A stretch of DNA of 57,486 bases from Cyclobacteriaceae bacterium (GTDB lineage Bacteria > Bacteroidota > Bacteroidia > Cytophagales > Cyclobacteriaceae): the NCBI GenBank assembly GCA_023151255.1, contig JAKLJG010000005.1, positions 19,570 through 77,055 on the forward strand, in the 5' to 3' direction. The notes under the pieces are model-generated. The model searched no databases, was not told the DNA's origin, and saw nothing but the letters and a program-made list of their open reading frames with translations. The translations under genes and the position numbers were made by a program. This document shows, one piece after another, positions 18,028 through 25,815 of this stretch (its first letter is position 1; each line of letters starts with the position of its first letter).

Positions 18028-18312
18028 ATGACACTCGAGGAAGAAAAATTATACAAAGAAGCGCGCAAGCGTGTAAAGCGCAAGAAAGAATTTTACAGTC
18101 ACCTGTTAAGCTACATAACTATTGGCTTGTTTTTAACCTTTATCAACTGGTACTCCAACCCAGGGCGCTGGTGGGTACATTGGGTATGGATTGGATGGGG
18201 TATTGGGATTTTTTTTCATGGCCTGAGCTTGTTTAGAAAAAACATCTTGTTTGGTGATGAGTGGGAAGAAAAAGAGATTAAGAAAGAAATGGAAAGGATG
18301 AAAAGGCCTTGA
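18028..18312 (+). CDS. 2TM domain protein
   Basis: A 94-residue protein of the Bacteroidota 2TM family. A charged N-terminus (EEEKLYKEARKRVKRKKEF) is followed by two membrane helices around residues 27-42 and 49-68, with conserved WxxNP-type residues (INWYSNPGRWWVHWVWIG), and a charged C-terminus. Related domains are often fused to LytTR or histidine kinase modules, but this one stands alone. Role unknown. Confidence 0.85.
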   Translation: MTLEEEKLYKEARKRVKRKKEFYSHLLSYITIGLFLTFINWYSNPGRWWVHWVWIGWGIGIFFHGLSLFRKNILFGDEWEEKEIKKEMERMKRP

Positions 18313-18378
18313 AATTGTTAGTTGATAGTTGTTTAGTAATTTGTACGCACACTTAATAACTAAGAACTAACTCGTAAA
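18313..18378 (+). repeat. Intergenic inverted repeat of GTTAGTTGATAG type
   Basis: The spacer before the DUF72 gene begins with GTTAGTTGATAGTTGTTTAG (18317-18336) and ends with TTAATAACTAAGAACTAAC (18353-18371), which is imperfectly inverse to the first part; GTTAGTT and AACTAAC are perfect. A 15-bp segment at 18319-18333 reappears inverted at 19298-19312, beyond the DUF72 gene, with one mismatch. Confidence 0.5.
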
Positions 18379-19272
18379 ATGGAATTCGGCCGCGTTTCTG
18401 CTGATGAACTGGATAAGATAGACTTCGCTCTCCCTCCAGACCATCCCGGAACTACGGCTATCCTTAGAAAGCAAAAGAATAAGGGCGATGCAAAAGTTTT
18501 TGTAGGCTGCGCCAAGTGGGGCCGGCCCGACTGGGTTGGAAAAATTTATCCGAAAGGAACTAAGGCTGGTGATTTCCTCGAACACTATGCTCAACAATTC
18601 AACTGTATCGAGCTGAATGCCACCTTTTACCGCATGCCCACACGCAAGCAAACCAGCGGATGGAAAAGCAAAGTGGGCGATAATTTTAAATTCTGCCCCA
18701 AGTTTGTTGACCAGATTACGCACATCAAACGCCTGAAGGACGTTGATGAACTAACTGATCGATTTTTAGACGGCATCTCAGGTTTTGAACAAAACCTTGG
18801 TCCGGTTTTTCTGATGCCGCACCCCGGGATGGGGCCAAAAACACTGGAGACACTGGAGGCTTTTATCCAGTCACTTCCAAAAGACATTGAACTCTATACC
18901 GAGTTGCGTAATAAAGGCTGGTTTGCTGACCCGGAAGCCTTCAATGCTGTTTTCACTATGCTCGAACGGAATAAATCCGGCTCCATTATTACCGATGCTT
19001 CCGGCCGAAGGGATTGCGTGCACATGCGGCTAACAACCCCTTCAGCATTTATCCGCTTTGTCGGCAATGCCCTCCATCCAACCGATTACACGCGCTGTGA
19101 TGACTGGATCAATCGAATGAAATCCTGGTCTGATCAGGGTATTGATTCGATGTACTTTTTTATGCACCAGCACGAAGAACTTCACTCTCCTGAACTGTGC
19201 CGGTATCTCATCCCGAAAATCAATGAACAACTGGGAACGACCATCAATGTTCCGGAGTTTGTTGGCCAGTAA
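18379..19272 (+). CDS. DUF72 family protein (TIM-barrel, YecE-like)
   Basis: A 297-residue protein of the DUF72/YecE family. Visible family segments are VFVGCAKWGRPDWVGKIYP, FNCIELNATFYRMP, FKFCPKFVDQITH, and YTELRNKGWF. The fold is a TIM barrel; the molecular function is not established. It is a stand-alone gene flanked on both sides by related inverted repeats (18319-18333 and 19298-19312), which may point to movement of the gene or to a shared spacer repeat. Confidence 0.85.
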   Translation: MEFGRVSADELDKIDFALPPDHPGTTAILRKQKNKGDAKVFVGCAKWGRPDWVGKIYPKGTKAGDFLEHYAQQFNCIELNATFYRMPTRKQTSGWKSKVGDNFKFCPKFVDQITHIKRLKDVDELTDRFLDGISGFEQNLGPVFLMPHPGMGPKTLETLEAFIQSLPKDIELYTELRNKGWFADPEAFNAVFTMLERNKSGSIITDASGRRDCVHMRLTTPSAFIRFVGNALHPTDYTRCDDWINRMKSWSDQGIDSMYFFMHQHEELHSPELCRYLIPKINEQLGTTINVPEFVGQ

Positions 19273-19290
19273 ACTTTATTGCGAAAAACC

Positions 19291-19320
19291 TACAACCAAC
19301 AACCATCAACTATTCACTTT
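19291..19320 (+). repeat. Intergenic repeat, inverse of the 18313 element
   Basis: AACAACCATCAACTA at 19298-19312 is the reverse complement, with one mismatch, of 18319-18333. The surrounding bases continue the same words (ACAACCAACAACC). It lies between the DUF72 gene and cysS. Confidence 0.45.
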
Positions 19321-19348
19321 TTAGTAGTTTCGCTCCGACTTTTGTATT

Positions 19349-20845
19349 ATGACTTTATTTGAGAAATACCCGGTTTCAATAACCAATTCGCTTTCAGGCA
19401 AAAAAGAACTATTCACTCCGCTAAAATCGCCTTTTGTTGGATTGTATTCGTGTGGACCTACTGTGTACAATGAAGTGCACCTGGGTAACCTGCGCACCTT
19501 CACTGCTTTTGATGTAGTGTATCGGTACCTCACACACATCGGCTATAAAGTTCGTTACGTACGCAACATTACCGATGCGGGCCACCTGACCAACGATGCC
19601 GGTGAAGGGGTTGACCGTATTGAAGAAAGCGCCAAGCTGGAACAACTGGAGCCGATGGAAATCGTTCAGAAGTACACGTTCAGTTTCCATGAAGTATGCC
19701 GGATATTCAACATCCTACCGCCCTCAATTGAGCCCACCGCAACGGGGCACATTGTAGAGCAGATTGAAATGGTGAAGAAAATTTTAGCCAACGGCTATGC
19801 GTACGAAGTGAACGGCTCGGTATATTTTGATGTGCGCAAGTTCATGGAAAAATATAAGTACGGTGAGCTGAGCGGCCGCAATATTGATGAACTACTGGAG
19901 GGTACACGCGAACTGGACAGGCAGGATGAAAAACGACATGCCGTTGACTTTGCCATATGGAAAGCAGTATCTCCAAATCACATTCAACGTTGGCCATCGC
20001 CCTGGGGCGAAGGCATACCCGGTTGGCATTTGGAGTGTTCAGCCATGGGAACAAAATACCTTGGTGAACAATTTGACATTCATGGTGGTGGTATGGATTT
20101 GAAATTTCCACACCATGAATGCGAAATCGCGCAAAGCATAGGCGCCTACGGCAAAGCACCGGTGCGGTACTGGATGCACGCCAACATGCTAACTGTAAAT
20201 GGTGAGAAGATGAGCAAATCAAAAGGCAACTCCTTTTTACCGCGCGAACTGTTCACAGGCTCTCATCCCCTGCTGGCAAAAGCCTACAGCCCAATGGCCG
20301 TACGGTTCTTTATGTTGCAATCGCATTACTCGAGCACCCTTGATTTTTCGAATGAAGCCCTGCAAGCCGCAGAGAAAGGCTATAAGAAACTGAGTAACGC
20401 CTTGGGTACCATTAAAAAGCTTGACCATCCCGGTGGTGCCGGCAAACAAGATGAGGAGTTGTTAAAACTGATTGATGAAGCTTATCGCAACATGAGCGAT
20501 GATTTCAATACAGCAAAAACGCTTGCCGTATTGTTTGAAATGTCATCCCGAATCAACGATATCAAATCAGGTAATTACAGATTAACCGATCTTGACGCGG
20601 ATGCCTTCCAAAAATTCAAGTCCGCCTACATTACATTTATGGAAGACGTATTGGGCTTACAGGAAGAAGGCAGCCAGAACCAGGAATTGCTGGACGGTGT
20701 TATACGGGTAATGATTGAACTCCGCAAAAAAGCCCGCACCGACCGGAACTATGCCCTATCCGATAAAATCAGGGATGATTTGAAAGCCCTGGGGGTACAG
20801 TTGATGGATGGGAAAGATGGGGAGATATCATACACTATTGAATAG
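19349..20845 (+). CDS. cysS: Cysteinyl-tRNA synthetase
   Basis: A class I aminoacyl-tRNA synthetase of 498 residues charging tRNA-Cys. The HIGH motif appears as HLGN in [17 protein letters not shown], the KMSKS motif as KMSKSKGN, and zinc ligands in [12 protein letters not shown] and HHECEIAQ. The C-terminal DALR-type anticodon region ends at EISYTIE. It has its own spacer upstream and is followed by yidD after a structured 80-bp gap. Confidence 0.97.
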   Translation: MTLFEKYPVSITNSLSGKKELFTPLKSPFVGLYSCGPTVYNEVHLGNLRTFTAFDVVYRYLTHIGYKVRYVRNITDAGHLTNDAGEGVDRIEESAKLEQLEPMEIVQKYTFSFHEVCRIFNILPPSIEPTATGHIVEQIEMVKKILANGYAYEVNGSVYFDVRKFMEKYKYGELSGRNIDELLEGTRELDRQDEKRHAVDFAIWKAVSPNHIQRWPSPWGEGIPGWHLECSAMGTKYLGEQFDIHGGGMDLKFPHHECEIAQSIGAYGKAPVRYWMHANMLTVNGEKMSKSKGNSFLPRELFTGSHPLLAKAYSPMAVRFFMLQSHYSSTLDFSNEALQAAEKGYKKLSNALGTIKKLDHPGGAGKQDEELLKLIDEAYRNMSDDFNTAKTLAVLFEMSSRINDIKSGNYRLTDLDADAFQKFKSAYITFMEDVLGLQEEGSQNQELLDGVIRVMIELRKKARTDRNYALSDKIRDDLKALGVQLMDGKDGEISYTIE

Positions 20846-20855
20846 CTTCGAGTTA

Positions 20856-20919
20856 CGAGTTGCGATTTTGTGAATATCATTGCAGCAAACTCTTAGCTCA
20901 CGGCTCGAAACTCGCAACT
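20856..20919 (+). repeat. Imperfect inverted repeat before yidD
   Basis: AGTTGCGA (20858-20865) and TCGCAACT (20912-20919) are perfect inverse copies; the flanking words CGAGTT and CTCGAAAC extend the likeness. The intervening 46 bases have no T-run after the second arm, so it is a poor terminator. It resembles other word-limited spacers of this window. Confidence 0.45.
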
Positions 20920-20925
20920 AAAAGA

Positions 20926-21156
20926 ATGCTTAAGAAAATCTTCATCCTCCCCATCCGCTTTTACCAACTCAGCATTTCTCCGTTGTTAGGTGCACATTGC
21001 CGGCATACGCCTACCTGTTCGCAATACACCATTGAAGCCATTCAGGAATGGGGCGTTTTAAACGGTATCTGGCTGGGCATGAAGCGTATAGCACGATGCC
21101 ATCCATGGGGAACAAGTGGTTATGATCCGGTTCCAAAGAAGAAAACGCATCACTGA
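20926..21156 (+). CDS. yidD: Membrane protein insertion efficiency factor YidD
   Basis: A 76-residue protein starting at ATG 20926. The family pattern is clear: [20 protein letters not shown], then [12 protein letters not shown] and [17 protein letters not shown]. YidD sits at the inner face of the membrane through an amphipathic N-terminus and supports YidC-dependent insertion. It is found here without rnpA or yidC, next to cysS. A longer frame from 20860 would start within the inverted repeat and is rejected. Confidence 0.93.
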   Translation: MLKKIFILPIRFYQLSISPLLGAHCRHTPTCSQYTIEAIQEWGVLNGIWLGMKRIARCHPWGTSGYDPVPKKKTHH

Positions 21157-21208
21157 TTAAACCTTTTCAGGTGAGGTCAATCAAAGACAGCATAAAACCA
21201 AAACGAAA

Positions 21209-21469
21209 ATGAAAACCAGAATTTTAATCAGCCTTTTCAGTCTTCTTTTATTGACTGCGAACATTGTTATAGCTCAGTCTGACCAGACCATTCGCCAGAA
21301 GAATTTGCAAAAACGTGAAAACATAAATGAAAAACGACAGGAACGTATTGAAAAACGTAATCCCAATGGTTACGGCCGGGTTGATGACCGCGTAGAAAGA
21401 CGGGGCGACCGGATTGATCGCAAGCAAAAACGAACCGACAGGCGTGTAAAACGCAGAAAGGGTGAATAA
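21209..21469 (+). CDS. Small secreted, highly charged protein
   Basis: An 86-residue protein with a signal peptide (MKTRILISLFSLLLLTANIVIAQ) and a mature part of about 60 residues that is almost entirely Arg, Lys, Glu, Asp, Asn and Gln. The pattern is periodic, with pairs such as KRENINEKRQERIEKR and RVERRGDRIDRKQKR suggesting a single charged helix. No family is recognised. The gene lies between yidD and the convergent fucosidase gene. It could bind polyanions in the periplasm; this is only a guess from charge. Confidence 0.65.
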   Translation: MKTRILISLFSLLLLTANIVIAQSDQTIRQKNLQKRENINEKRQERIEKRNPNGYGRVDDRVERRGDRIDRKQKRTDRRVKRRKGE

Positions 21470-21472
21470 TTC

Positions 21473-22870
21473 TTATTGTTCCGCTAAAAAAAGTTTAACT
21501 CCAGCCAACACGGGCGGAGATTTTGCTTCGGTGATTCTTATCCTGACTTTGGTTGTGGTAATATCACCGAAGCTTAATATTCTCTTATAACCTATGGTTG
21601 TCTGCCGGTCAAGTTCTTTATAACGACCATCTCTCCAGATATCCACCGCAAATTCCTTCACCCGTTGCCCAAACTCAATGCCCTCCTGAAGAACGATCCT
21701 GTTAAATGTAACCGGCTCTTTAAACTCAACTTCGATTTCGGATAACACTTCGGAAGAAGCCCAGTACGAACGGACATTATCATCAATTAGATTGCTCACC
21801 GTATAATTTATGAGAGAAGAGGATGCACTCACGATGGCTTTTGTTGCTAAATTTTCTTTAAAAGTTTCATTTATCACCTCAGCCAATTCCATCAGCCGTA
21901 CCGAATCAGCATACGGAATCAAGCCTCTCCTGTCAACCGGCACATTCAGCAGCAAGTTTGAGCCACGGCCAACCGATCCGTAGTAAATCTCAATCAACTG
22001 TTCCAATGATTTCACGTTGTCATCCGTATCCGGACTGTAAAACCAGCCCGGACGAATGGATACATCACATTCGGCCGGCACCCAGTGCGTGCCATCCTCA
22101 TGGCCTTCGGTAAGCTCGTGGTAATCCGGATAACCGGGATAGACTTTCTCTACGTTCAGCGTGTTCCAGTTGGTGAGCCCGGCAAAACCTTTTTCATTAC
22201 CAACCCACCGGCAGCCCGGCCCGGCATCGCTGAAAATAATAGCATCAGGCTGATGTTTATAAACCGTTCTATTAAATAACGGCCAATCGTACTCCTGCTT
22301 CTTACCGTTTGGGCCCTCCCCGTTTGCACCATCAAACCATTGCTCAAACACTTCACCATAATTGGTAAGCACCTCCCCTATCATATTAACAAAAACCTGG
22401 TTGTATTCTGGCGTACCATAAGCAGGATGATTGCGATCCCATGGCGACAGGTAAACACCAAACTTCAATCCATATTCACGGCAGGCATCCGAAAGCTCGC
22501 ATAAAACATCACCTTCTCCGTTTTTCCATAAACTTTCACGAACGGTATGCGTACTGAATTTACTCGGCCACAAACAAAATCCATCGTGGTGCTTGGCAGT
22601 AATGATTATTCCTTTCATTCCTGCCTGTTTTGCTGTTGCTGCCCACTGCCTGCAATCCAGTTGAGTGGGATTGAAAACTTTTGGGTCTTCCTTACCATGC
22701 CCCCACTCCACATTGGTAAAAGTATTCGGGCCGAAATGAATAAACATGTAGTACTCCAGTTCGTGCCAATTTAGTTGACTTGCTGTAGGTATTGCTCCAT
22801 ACGGTTTTAGGTAAGGCTGTGAACAACCATACCCGAGAAATAATGTAGCAGTTATCAAAAACTTATTCAT
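21473..22870 (-). CDS. GH29 alpha-L-fucosidase, lipoprotein
   Basis: A 465-residue glycoside hydrolase that removes alpha-L-fucose from glycans. The N-terminus carries a lipobox cysteine (LFLGYGC, Cys16). The barrel shows MFIHFGPNTFTNVEWGHG, GIIITAKHHDGFCLWPS and DRNHPAYG; the likely nucleophile is the aspartate in EQWFDGANG. A C-terminal F5/8-type (discoidin) carbohydrate-binding domain starts near residue 335 (ATKAIVSASSS). It diverges from the GMC oxidoreductase gene, 78 bp apart, which hints at a common sugar-use theme. Confidence 0.9.
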   Translation of the reverse strand: MNKFLITATLFLGYGCSQPYLKPYGAIPTASQLNWHELEYYMFIHFGPNTFTNVEWGHGKEDPKVFNPTQLDCRQWAATAKQAGMKGIIITAKHHDGFCLWPSKFSTHTVRESLWKNGEGDVLCELSDACREYGLKFGVYLSPWDRNHPAYGTPEYNQVFVNMIGEVLTNYGEVFEQWFDGANGEGPNGKKQEYDWPLFNRTVYKHQPDAIIFSDAGPGCRWVGNEKGFAGLTNWNTLNVEKVYPGYPDYHELTEGHEDGTHWVPAECDVSIRPGWFYSPDTDDNVKSLEQLIEIYYGSVGRGSNLLLNVPVDRRGLIPYADSVRLMELAEVINETFKENLATKAIVSASSSLINYTVSNLIDDNVRSYWASSEVLSEIEVEFKEPVTFNRIVLQEGIEFGQRVKEFAVDIWRDGRYKELDRQTTIGYKRILSFGDITTTKVRIRITEAKSPPVLAGVKLFLAEQ

Positions 22871-22948
22871 GAAAATTTCCTTCGGGCAAAAACCGGTTTT
22901 TAAACTTAAAAGAAAATTCTACATTTAACGAACTCATAAAAATTTAGC

Positions 22949-24688
22949 ATGCCGTTTCAAATTAAAGAAAACAGCAAAGTTTACGATGTATGCATTGTAG
23001 GTTCGGGTGCAGGTGGTGGTATGGCCGCTTATGTACTTACCCAAGCCGGATTAAAAGTTTGTGTACTCGAAGCCGGGCCGTGGTACGATCCGGCAAAAAA
23101 CGTAACCCAGTTAAAGTGGCCGTGGGAATCGCTGCGCAGAGGTGCGGGCACCACCTTCCGCCCGTTTGGCGATTTTGATGCTGCCTACGGTGGCTGGGAA
23201 ATGGAAGGAGAACCGTACACACGTGTACCCGGCACACAATTCGACTGGTTTCGATCGCGCATGCTGGGTGGAAGGACCAACCACTGGGGAAGAATTTCAC
23301 TTCGGTTCGGACCAAAAGATTTCAAAGGAAAAAGTCATGATGGGTTAGGCGATGATTGGCCCATCGGTTATGATGACGTTGCCCCATACTACGACAAAGT
23401 AGATGATTTAATAGGTGTATTCGGAAGCAAGGAAGGCATACCCAACGAACCCGATGGAAGATTTCTGCCTCCACCAAAGCCCAGGCTCCATGAACTTATC
23501 ATTAAAGAGGGCGCAAAAAAGCAAAACATTCCGGTTATCCCCTCGCGCTTATCGATTCTCACAAAAAAAATTAATGACGATCGTGGCGCATGCTTTTATT
23601 GCGCTCAATGCAATAGGGGTTGCACGGTGTATGGCGATTTCTCCTCATCCTCCTGCCTGATTAAGCCGGCCACCAAAACCAACAACCTTGATGTTATCGT
23701 AAACGCCATGGTGCGCGAAGTGCTAACCGATGAAAACGGAAAAGCCACAGGCGTTTCGTACGTAGCCAAAGACGATTTGCAGGAATACCAGGTAAAAGCC
23801 AAAGTAGTGGTGTTGGCAGCGAGCGCTTGTGAGTCGGCCCGGTTGCTGCTAAATTCAAAATCAAAAGCCCACCCCAACGGCCTGGCAAACTCCAGCAACG
23901 TGGTTGGAAAATATTTACATGACTCAACCGGTGCGGCTATTGGCGGTGTGCTGCCACAACTGTTTGGCCGTAAACGATACAATGAAGACGGTGTGGGCGG
24001 CATGCACGTGTACACACCGTGGTGGCTCGACAATAAGAAACTGGATTTTCCGCGAGGCTACCACATTGAATACTGGGGCGGAATGGGTATGCCCGGTTAT
24101 GGTTTCGGTTTTGGTATTCAGGGATTAAACGGTCGCTTTCCCGACCGAAATGGAAATCAGAAAACCGGTGGCGGGTATGGCGCAGCGTTAAAAGATGACT
24201 ATCGTTATTACTGGGGCGCTTCGGTAGGCATGGCCGGCCGTGGTGAAGCAATTGCCCTCGAAAGCAACTATTGCGAGATTGACCCGAATGGCGTGGTTGA
24301 TAAATACGGTATCCCTGTTCTGCGATTCCATTATAAATGGAGCGATCACGAAATAAAGCAAGCCAAACACATGCAGGAAACCTTTCAGGAACTGATGCAC
24401 AACATGGGAGCAGTAATTACCTGGGGAGTTGCGGGGCCGGAAACAAATTACGGACTTGAAACTCCCGGACGGATTATTCACGAAGTGGGAACAACCCGCA
24501 TGGGTAATGATCCAAAGCGCTCGGCAGTAAACAAATTCAACCAGGCCCACGACTGCAAAAATCTTTTTGTGGTGGATGGCGGGCCGTTTGTTTCACAGGC
24601 CGATAAAAATCCAACGTGGACAATTCTCGCATTATCCTGGAGAGCATCCGATTATATTATTGAGCAGTTTAAAACTCAAAATTTATAA
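22949..24688 (+). CDS. GMC-family FAD oxidoreductase, large subunit of a membrane sugar dehydrogenase
   Basis: A 579-residue flavoenzyme. The FAD-binding motif is VCIVGSGAGGGMAAY near residue 14; the GMC C-terminal signature region includes HEVGTTRMGNDPKRS, and NLFVVDGGPFVSQADKNPTWTI ends the domain. A cysteine-rich motif (CFYCAQCNRGC) may ligate metal or form disulfides. Relatives pair with a gluconate 2-dehydrogenase subunit 3-like protein and oxidise sugar C3 hydroxyls (glucose/lactose 3-dehydrogenase). The partner gene is at 25155, but an IVP-type gene intervenes. No signal peptide is visible; export as a complex with the small subunit is likely, by analogy. Confidence 0.87.
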   Translation: MPFQIKENSKVYDVCIVGSGAGGGMAAYVLTQAGLKVCVLEAGPWYDPAKNVTQLKWPWESLRRGAGTTFRPFGDFDAAYGGWEMEGEPYTRVPGTQFDWFRSRMLGGRTNHWGRISLRFGPKDFKGKSHDGLGDDWPIGYDDVAPYYDKVDDLIGVFGSKEGIPNEPDGRFLPPPKPRLHELIIKEGAKKQNIPVIPSRLSILTKKINDDRGACFYCAQCNRGCTVYGDFSSSSCLIKPATKTNNLDVIVNAMVREVLTDENGKATGVSYVAKDDLQEYQVKAKVVVLAASACESARLLLNSKSKAHPNGLANSSNVVGKYLHDSTGAAIGGVLPQLFGRKRYNEDGVGGMHVYTPWWLDNKKLDFPRGYHIEYWGGMGMPGYGFGFGIQGLNGRFPDRNGNQKTGGGYGAALKDDYRYYWGASVGMAGRGEAIALESNYCEIDPNGVVDKYGIPVLRFHYKWSDHEIKQAKHMQETFQELMHNMGAVITWGVAGPETNYGLETPGRIIHEVGTTRMGNDPKRSAVNKFNQAHDCKNLFVVDGGPFVSQADKNPTWTILALSWRASDYIIEQFKTQNL

Positions 24689-24695
24689 GTGCTGA

Positions 24696-24708
24696 ATGTG
24701 TTAATGTG
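24696..24708 (+). repeat. Left arm of 13-bp perfect inverted repeat
   Basis: ATGTGTTAATGTG is the exact reverse complement of 25120-25132. It lies 7 bp after the GMC gene stop and 24 bp before the IVP-family gene. Together the arms bracket that gene. Confidence 0.7.
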
Positions 24709-24732
24709 CGGAAGTACTAATGGCAAATAAAT

Positions 24733-25119
24733 ATGACAAAAATTACAAGATTTGAAGACCTGAAATGCTGGCAGTTATCCAGAGAACTTGTCCGTCAAGT
24801 GTATCAGGCATGTGATCAAGGTAAGCTTTCAAAAGATTTTGAAACACGAGATCAAATTAAGAGCGCTGCACTTTCCGTAATGAATAATATTGCCGAAGGA
24901 TTTGGAAGATATAGCAACAAAGAATTTATTCGTTTTTTGGATTTTTCGCAATCTTCTGCGATAGAAGTGAAGAGCATCACTTATGCTCTGGAGGATTTGG
25001 AGTACCTATCCATGGATAAGATTATTCAAATTCGTGAAAAAGCAGAAGAGACAAAAAACACAACACTTGCCTTTATCAGATATTTAAAGAATAGAAACAA
25101 AAGCACACAAACACCCTAA
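24733..25119 (+). CDS. Four-helix-bundle protein of the S23 / 23S rRNA intervening sequence (IVP) family
   Basis: A 128-residue all-alpha protein. The family pattern is plain: FEDLKCWQLSRELVRQVYQ at the N-terminus, then DQIKSAALSVMNNIAEGFGR, EFIRFLDFSQSSAIEVKS and a last helix rich in charges. Members are encoded in 23S rRNA intervening sequences, as accessory (Avd) proteins of diversity-generating retroelements, and as orphan genes in many Bacteroidota. This one is AT-richer than its neighbours, sits between two oxidoreductase subunit genes, and is bracketed by a perfect 13-bp inverted repeat. No reverse transcriptase is near, so an Avd role is not supported. Confidence 0.87.
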   Translation: MTKITRFEDLKCWQLSRELVRQVYQACDQGKLSKDFETRDQIKSAALSVMNNIAEGFGRYSNKEFIRFLDFSQSSAIEVKSITYALEDLEYLSMDKIIQIREKAEETKNTTLAFIRYLKNRNKSTQTP

Positions 25120-25132
25120 CACATTAACACAT
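25120..25132 (+). repeat. Right arm of 13-bp perfect inverted repeat
   Basis: CACATTAACACAT begins directly after the stop codon of the IVP-family gene and is the reverse complement of 24696-24708. The following bases continue as CAAAACCTGAACACCCCAAC before the next start codon. Confidence 0.7.
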
Positions 25133-25154
25133 CAAAACCTGAACACCCCAACAT

Positions 25155-25811
25155 ATGAAAAGAAGAGACTCAATAAAAGCTATCGCACTTTCAGCCATTT
25201 CATCTGGAGTTCTGCTACAATCATGCGACCCGGATAAAAAAGAAACTGCAGCAACACTACCAAAATCAGCAGGAATAGACCGCCATCCATTCGAACAGGT
25301 GCGCGATGAAAAACTGGTAGCCGAGAAATTCTTTGATGTTCATGAGATGAATACCATCAAAGTGTTGATTGATATCATTATACCTAAAGACGAAACCAGT
25401 GGCAGTGCCACCGATGCCGGTGTTCACGACTTCATCGAGTTCATTGTAAAGGATATGCCGCGTCATCAACTGCCACTTCGCGGTGGACTAAAGTGGCTTG
25501 ACGTTCAATGCTTCAAACGGTTCAATAAAAAATTTATCGAATGCTCACCTCAAAATCAATTGAGTATTATCGATGATATTGCTTACCCATCAACCGCTAA
25601 ACCCGAAATGAAGCAAGGTGTAACCTTTTTCAACCTGCTTCGGGATTTAACCGCAACCGGATTCTTTACCAGTGAAATCGGACTGAACGATCTTGGATAT
25701 GTCGGCAACCGTCCTAATCAATGGGATGGCGTGCCCCAGGATGTGCTCGATCAGTACGGACTTAACTATTCGGATCGCGAACTTAACGAAACTGTAAAAT
25801 TTAACTCTTAA
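25155..25811 (+). CDS. Gluconate 2-dehydrogenase subunit 3-like protein (small subunit)
   Basis: A 218-residue exported protein. The N-terminus (MKRRDSIKAIALSAISSGVLLQSC) combines a twin-arginine-like RR with a lipobox-like cysteine at residue 24. The domain includes NTIKVLIDIIIPKDETSGSATDAGVHDFIEFIV and the typical tail GYVGNRPNQWDGVP. Such small subunits help export and stabilise GMC dehydrogenases. It is followed by the Gfo/Idh/MocA gene 4 bp downstream. Confidence 0.85.
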   Translation: MKRRDSIKAIALSAISSGVLLQSCDPDKKETAATLPKSAGIDRHPFEQVRDEKLVAEKFFDVHEMNTIKVLIDIIIPKDETSGSATDAGVHDFIEFIVKDMPRHQLPLRGGLKWLDVQCFKRFNKKFIECSPQNQLSIIDDIAYPSTAKPEMKQGVTFFNLLRDLTATGFFTSEIGLNDLGYVGNRPNQWDGVPQDVLDQYGLNYSDRELNETVKFNS

Positions 25812-25815
25812 GATT

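Noticed and set aside
24733-25119. Avd protein of a diversity-generating retroelement
   Set aside because: The IVP family includes Avd, but no reverse transcriptase, template repeat or variable repeat was seen nearby.
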